A stretch of DNA of 64,000 nucleotides from Stenopsyche tienmushanensis. Taxonomy: Eukaryota > Arthropoda > Insecta > Trichoptera > Stenopsychidae. The notes under the pieces were generated by a model. The model saw only the letters and a list, made by a program, of their open reading frames with translations. It was not told where the DNA came from and ran no database searches. Positions 62,407 through 64,000 of the stretch are shown here, piece after piece (position 1 is the first letter of the stretch; each line of letters begins with the position of its first letter). The stretch lies in NCBI GenBank assembly GCA_008973525.1, contig WACJ01000069.1:682001-746000 (forward strand), given 5' to 3'. The position numbers and the translations under genes are program-made.

Positions 62407-62585
62407 TTAATTAATATATTTTTGTGATTTATATCACTACATATATATCACATTCATGCTTATTTTCATTTTAAATTTAATTAACTTTGAACCTGTAAAA
62501 ATCACCATCGTGAGCATATTTGTTAAAATTTGTAAAATGTTAATGAGAATTTTACAAAGGTATTTCACAATAAAATTTAGAATCT

Positions 62586-64000
62586 TTAATGTATATATGT
62601 TTCTTCACGATTTTCAAGCTCTGATTCGTTGCTCATTCTGTAAAAATATTAACCATTAGAAATGCAAAAAAAAAAAATATTTTTTACAGCTAACTTAAAC
62701 ATAAAATATAGACTTACATTGATTTTATATATTTTTGATATTCGGAATTTGTGTGTTTTAAATCAGCAAATGGACAGGTAACCCTAGCATCAGTCATTTT
62801 TGAACCATAGTGACCAGCCCACCACTTTATATCTTTCCCGCCGTGTTCAAAAAGTATGTATCTTACGCCGGGTCCATAATTTGAAAATACGTGGTTGACC
62901 TAAAATTATTTTTATTATTAAAACTGATATATTTAAATTTTCCCACAGATTTAATTCTACACTTTATATATGTTGAGGAATCAATCTCAAAATTCATAAA
63001 CGATGTCTGAATTTAATGCGTAAAAGAAGAGAAAGATCATGATCATGCCGATGTAACACAGATTTATATTGAAAGCCCTCGATTATGTTAGGCTGATCAA
63101 ATTAATAAGGACGCAAAATGTCTTTGTCTATGTAACGAAAGAGAGAAGACTCAGATTGAGGTGCGCATATTTTGTAAAATTTCATATATAATCGTTGATT
63201 ACAATTGACAACTGAACTTAAAACTGATGACAATGTTTTTATACTTTTGTAATGAATGATCAGTTGGAAATCACCTGAAATTACAACAGCTATCCTGATA
63301 TGACCTCATATGCTGCCCAAAGAAATAAATTCAATTTATAAGAGAGTCTCAAACGATTAGTTTATACAAAAGAAAATTATTAATATTAAATGAAAATAGA
63401 TTTTTAAGAATACAGCATCTATGAGTAAGTACTAAAGAACATTATAAATATTCAATTCATACCTCTTTCCAACCGCTGACCCAATCTCTCATGGTTTTTT
63501 CAAATTTAAAATCCATTTTAGTTTTCTTTTTAGAATCTAATAAGTATACATTTAAGTAATACTCTGAACCACAATCCCATCGTGCGGCATACCTGAAAAA
63601 CAAAAAAATCTAAGTCTGCTAATCTACAGAATATAATAGAAGAGTGATAAAAATATATTATTTACCAATCGGATATGTAAATATTTGGTTGAAAGCGATC
63701 CAAAAGTTCGCAGTCAATACCTTCTGCAACTAAATTAATTTTTTGGTTCATTATACATATTCCGTTTGATGATACAAATGCAGTTTTGGGTTGCTTGGGA
63801 TTAGCTACAGGAGGATCCGTTACTCCTATAGGTGGTTTTTCAACTATCCATTGATCAACAGCTATAATATGGAAATTAAAAAAAAAAAATTTAATGTAAA
63901 AATTATTAATCAGATTATTAAAAATTTGTATTATAAATGAAAACTAAAAAACATTAGTTCTTATGAATTTAATGATATGAAAACAATTTGTTGATTGTGG
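62586..64000 (-). CDS. F-box + FBA gene copy 3, 5' end outside the window
   Basis: Exons 63861-63666, 63592-63463, 62899-62718 and 62637-62586 encode the FBA domain of a third copy; the F-box exon lies beyond 64000. Key segments are intact: QWIVEKPPIGVTDPPVANP, NIYISDWYAARWDCGSEYY and YGPGVRYILFEHGGKD. The loop reads Trp-Trp-Ala where copy 1 has Phe-Trp-Ala. The C-terminus is longer than in the other copies (SNESELENREETYIH), because GAG replaces the TAG that ends copy 2. The intron between exons 3 and 4 (62900-63462) is unrelated in sequence to that of copies 1 and 2. Confidence 0.82.

Larger units (their letters stand above)
52815..64000 (-). repeat. Tandem array of about 3.6-kb units with F-box genes
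   Basis: Three units start at about 52815, 58395 and 61930. Each begins with a conserved spacer (TTAATGATATAATTTT..., TGTATGCTACAAACAGG, TGTGCCTTTG(T/G)TGGAATAAAATAAA) followed by the F-box gene and a reverse-transcriptase scrap. Matching exons lie 3.55-3.69 kb apart. Unit 1 is longer because about 1.9 kb of transposon sequence (about 53146-55068) separates its spacer from its gene. Unit 3 is cut by the window end. Confidence 0.85.

Noticed and set aside
1..64000. CRISPR array, prophage, operon or other bacterial system
   Set aside because: No direct-repeat/spacer arrays or bacterial-type gene clusters are present; spliced animal genes and eukaryotic transposons fill the window.

Overview
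This window is AT-rich eukaryotic DNA, most likely from an insect. The protein-coding genes have many short exons with GT-AG introns, are read on both strands, and encode conserved animal proteins. The space between and inside them is filled with decayed DNA transposons (piggyBac, mariner, hAT, Harbinger-like, pogo/Tigger-like) and a few non-LTR retrotransposon pieces. I see no bacterial-type genes, no CRISPR array and no rRNA. One tRNA-like promoter pair occurs, probably a SINE head. The insect order cannot be fixed from the sequence alone.

Layout. 0.37-4.65 kb (+): TMEM62-like metallophosphatase, eight exons. 5.67-6.85 kb (+): a decayed partial copy of that gene, including its 5' flank. 8.36-36.5 kb (-): one large gene, INCENP of the chromosomal passenger complex. 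Its exons fall in two blocks (8.36-10.76 and 33.18-36.52 kb) separated by a 22.4-kb intron. That intron holds most of the transposon debris, a nearly complete piggyBac transposase (21.4-23.1 kb) and, in the opposite orientation, a complete four-exon beta-1,4-galactosyltransferase-family gene (30.17-31.50 kb). 38.76-41.34 kb (+): VPS41, with no introns and one single-base frameshift. 41.3-44.5 kb: about 3.1 kb of AT-rich sequence without a recognisable gene. 44.5-52.8 kb (+): inturned, the PDZ-containing planar polarity/ciliogenesis protein, 13 exons. 52.8-64 kb: a tandem array of about 3.6-kb units on the minus strand, each with an F-box + FBA (sugar-recognising Fbs-type) gene and a non-LTR reverse-transcriptase scrap. 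Copy 1 is open, copy 2 has an in-frame stop in exon 3, and copy 3 runs off the window.

The genes are not an operon or a pathway; they are ordinary neighbours. Themes that may connect some of them are secretory and endolysosomal biology (glycosyltransferase, VPS41 tethering, Fbs-type glycoprotein ubiquitin ligases) and mitosis (INCENP), but that is only a remark.

The most unusual observations are: (1) recurrent single-base insertions in three otherwise intact conserved genes and in a piggyBac ORF, at two repeated local sequences; (2) intronless VPS41 in an intron-rich neighbourhood; (3) the F-box triplication, with loss of a start and putative myristoylation signal in copy 1, a nonsense change in copy 2, and different C-terminal ends in all three; (4) two separate TTAA-type insertions next to the same target in two of the three units. 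I found no clear sign of a wholly new biological system.
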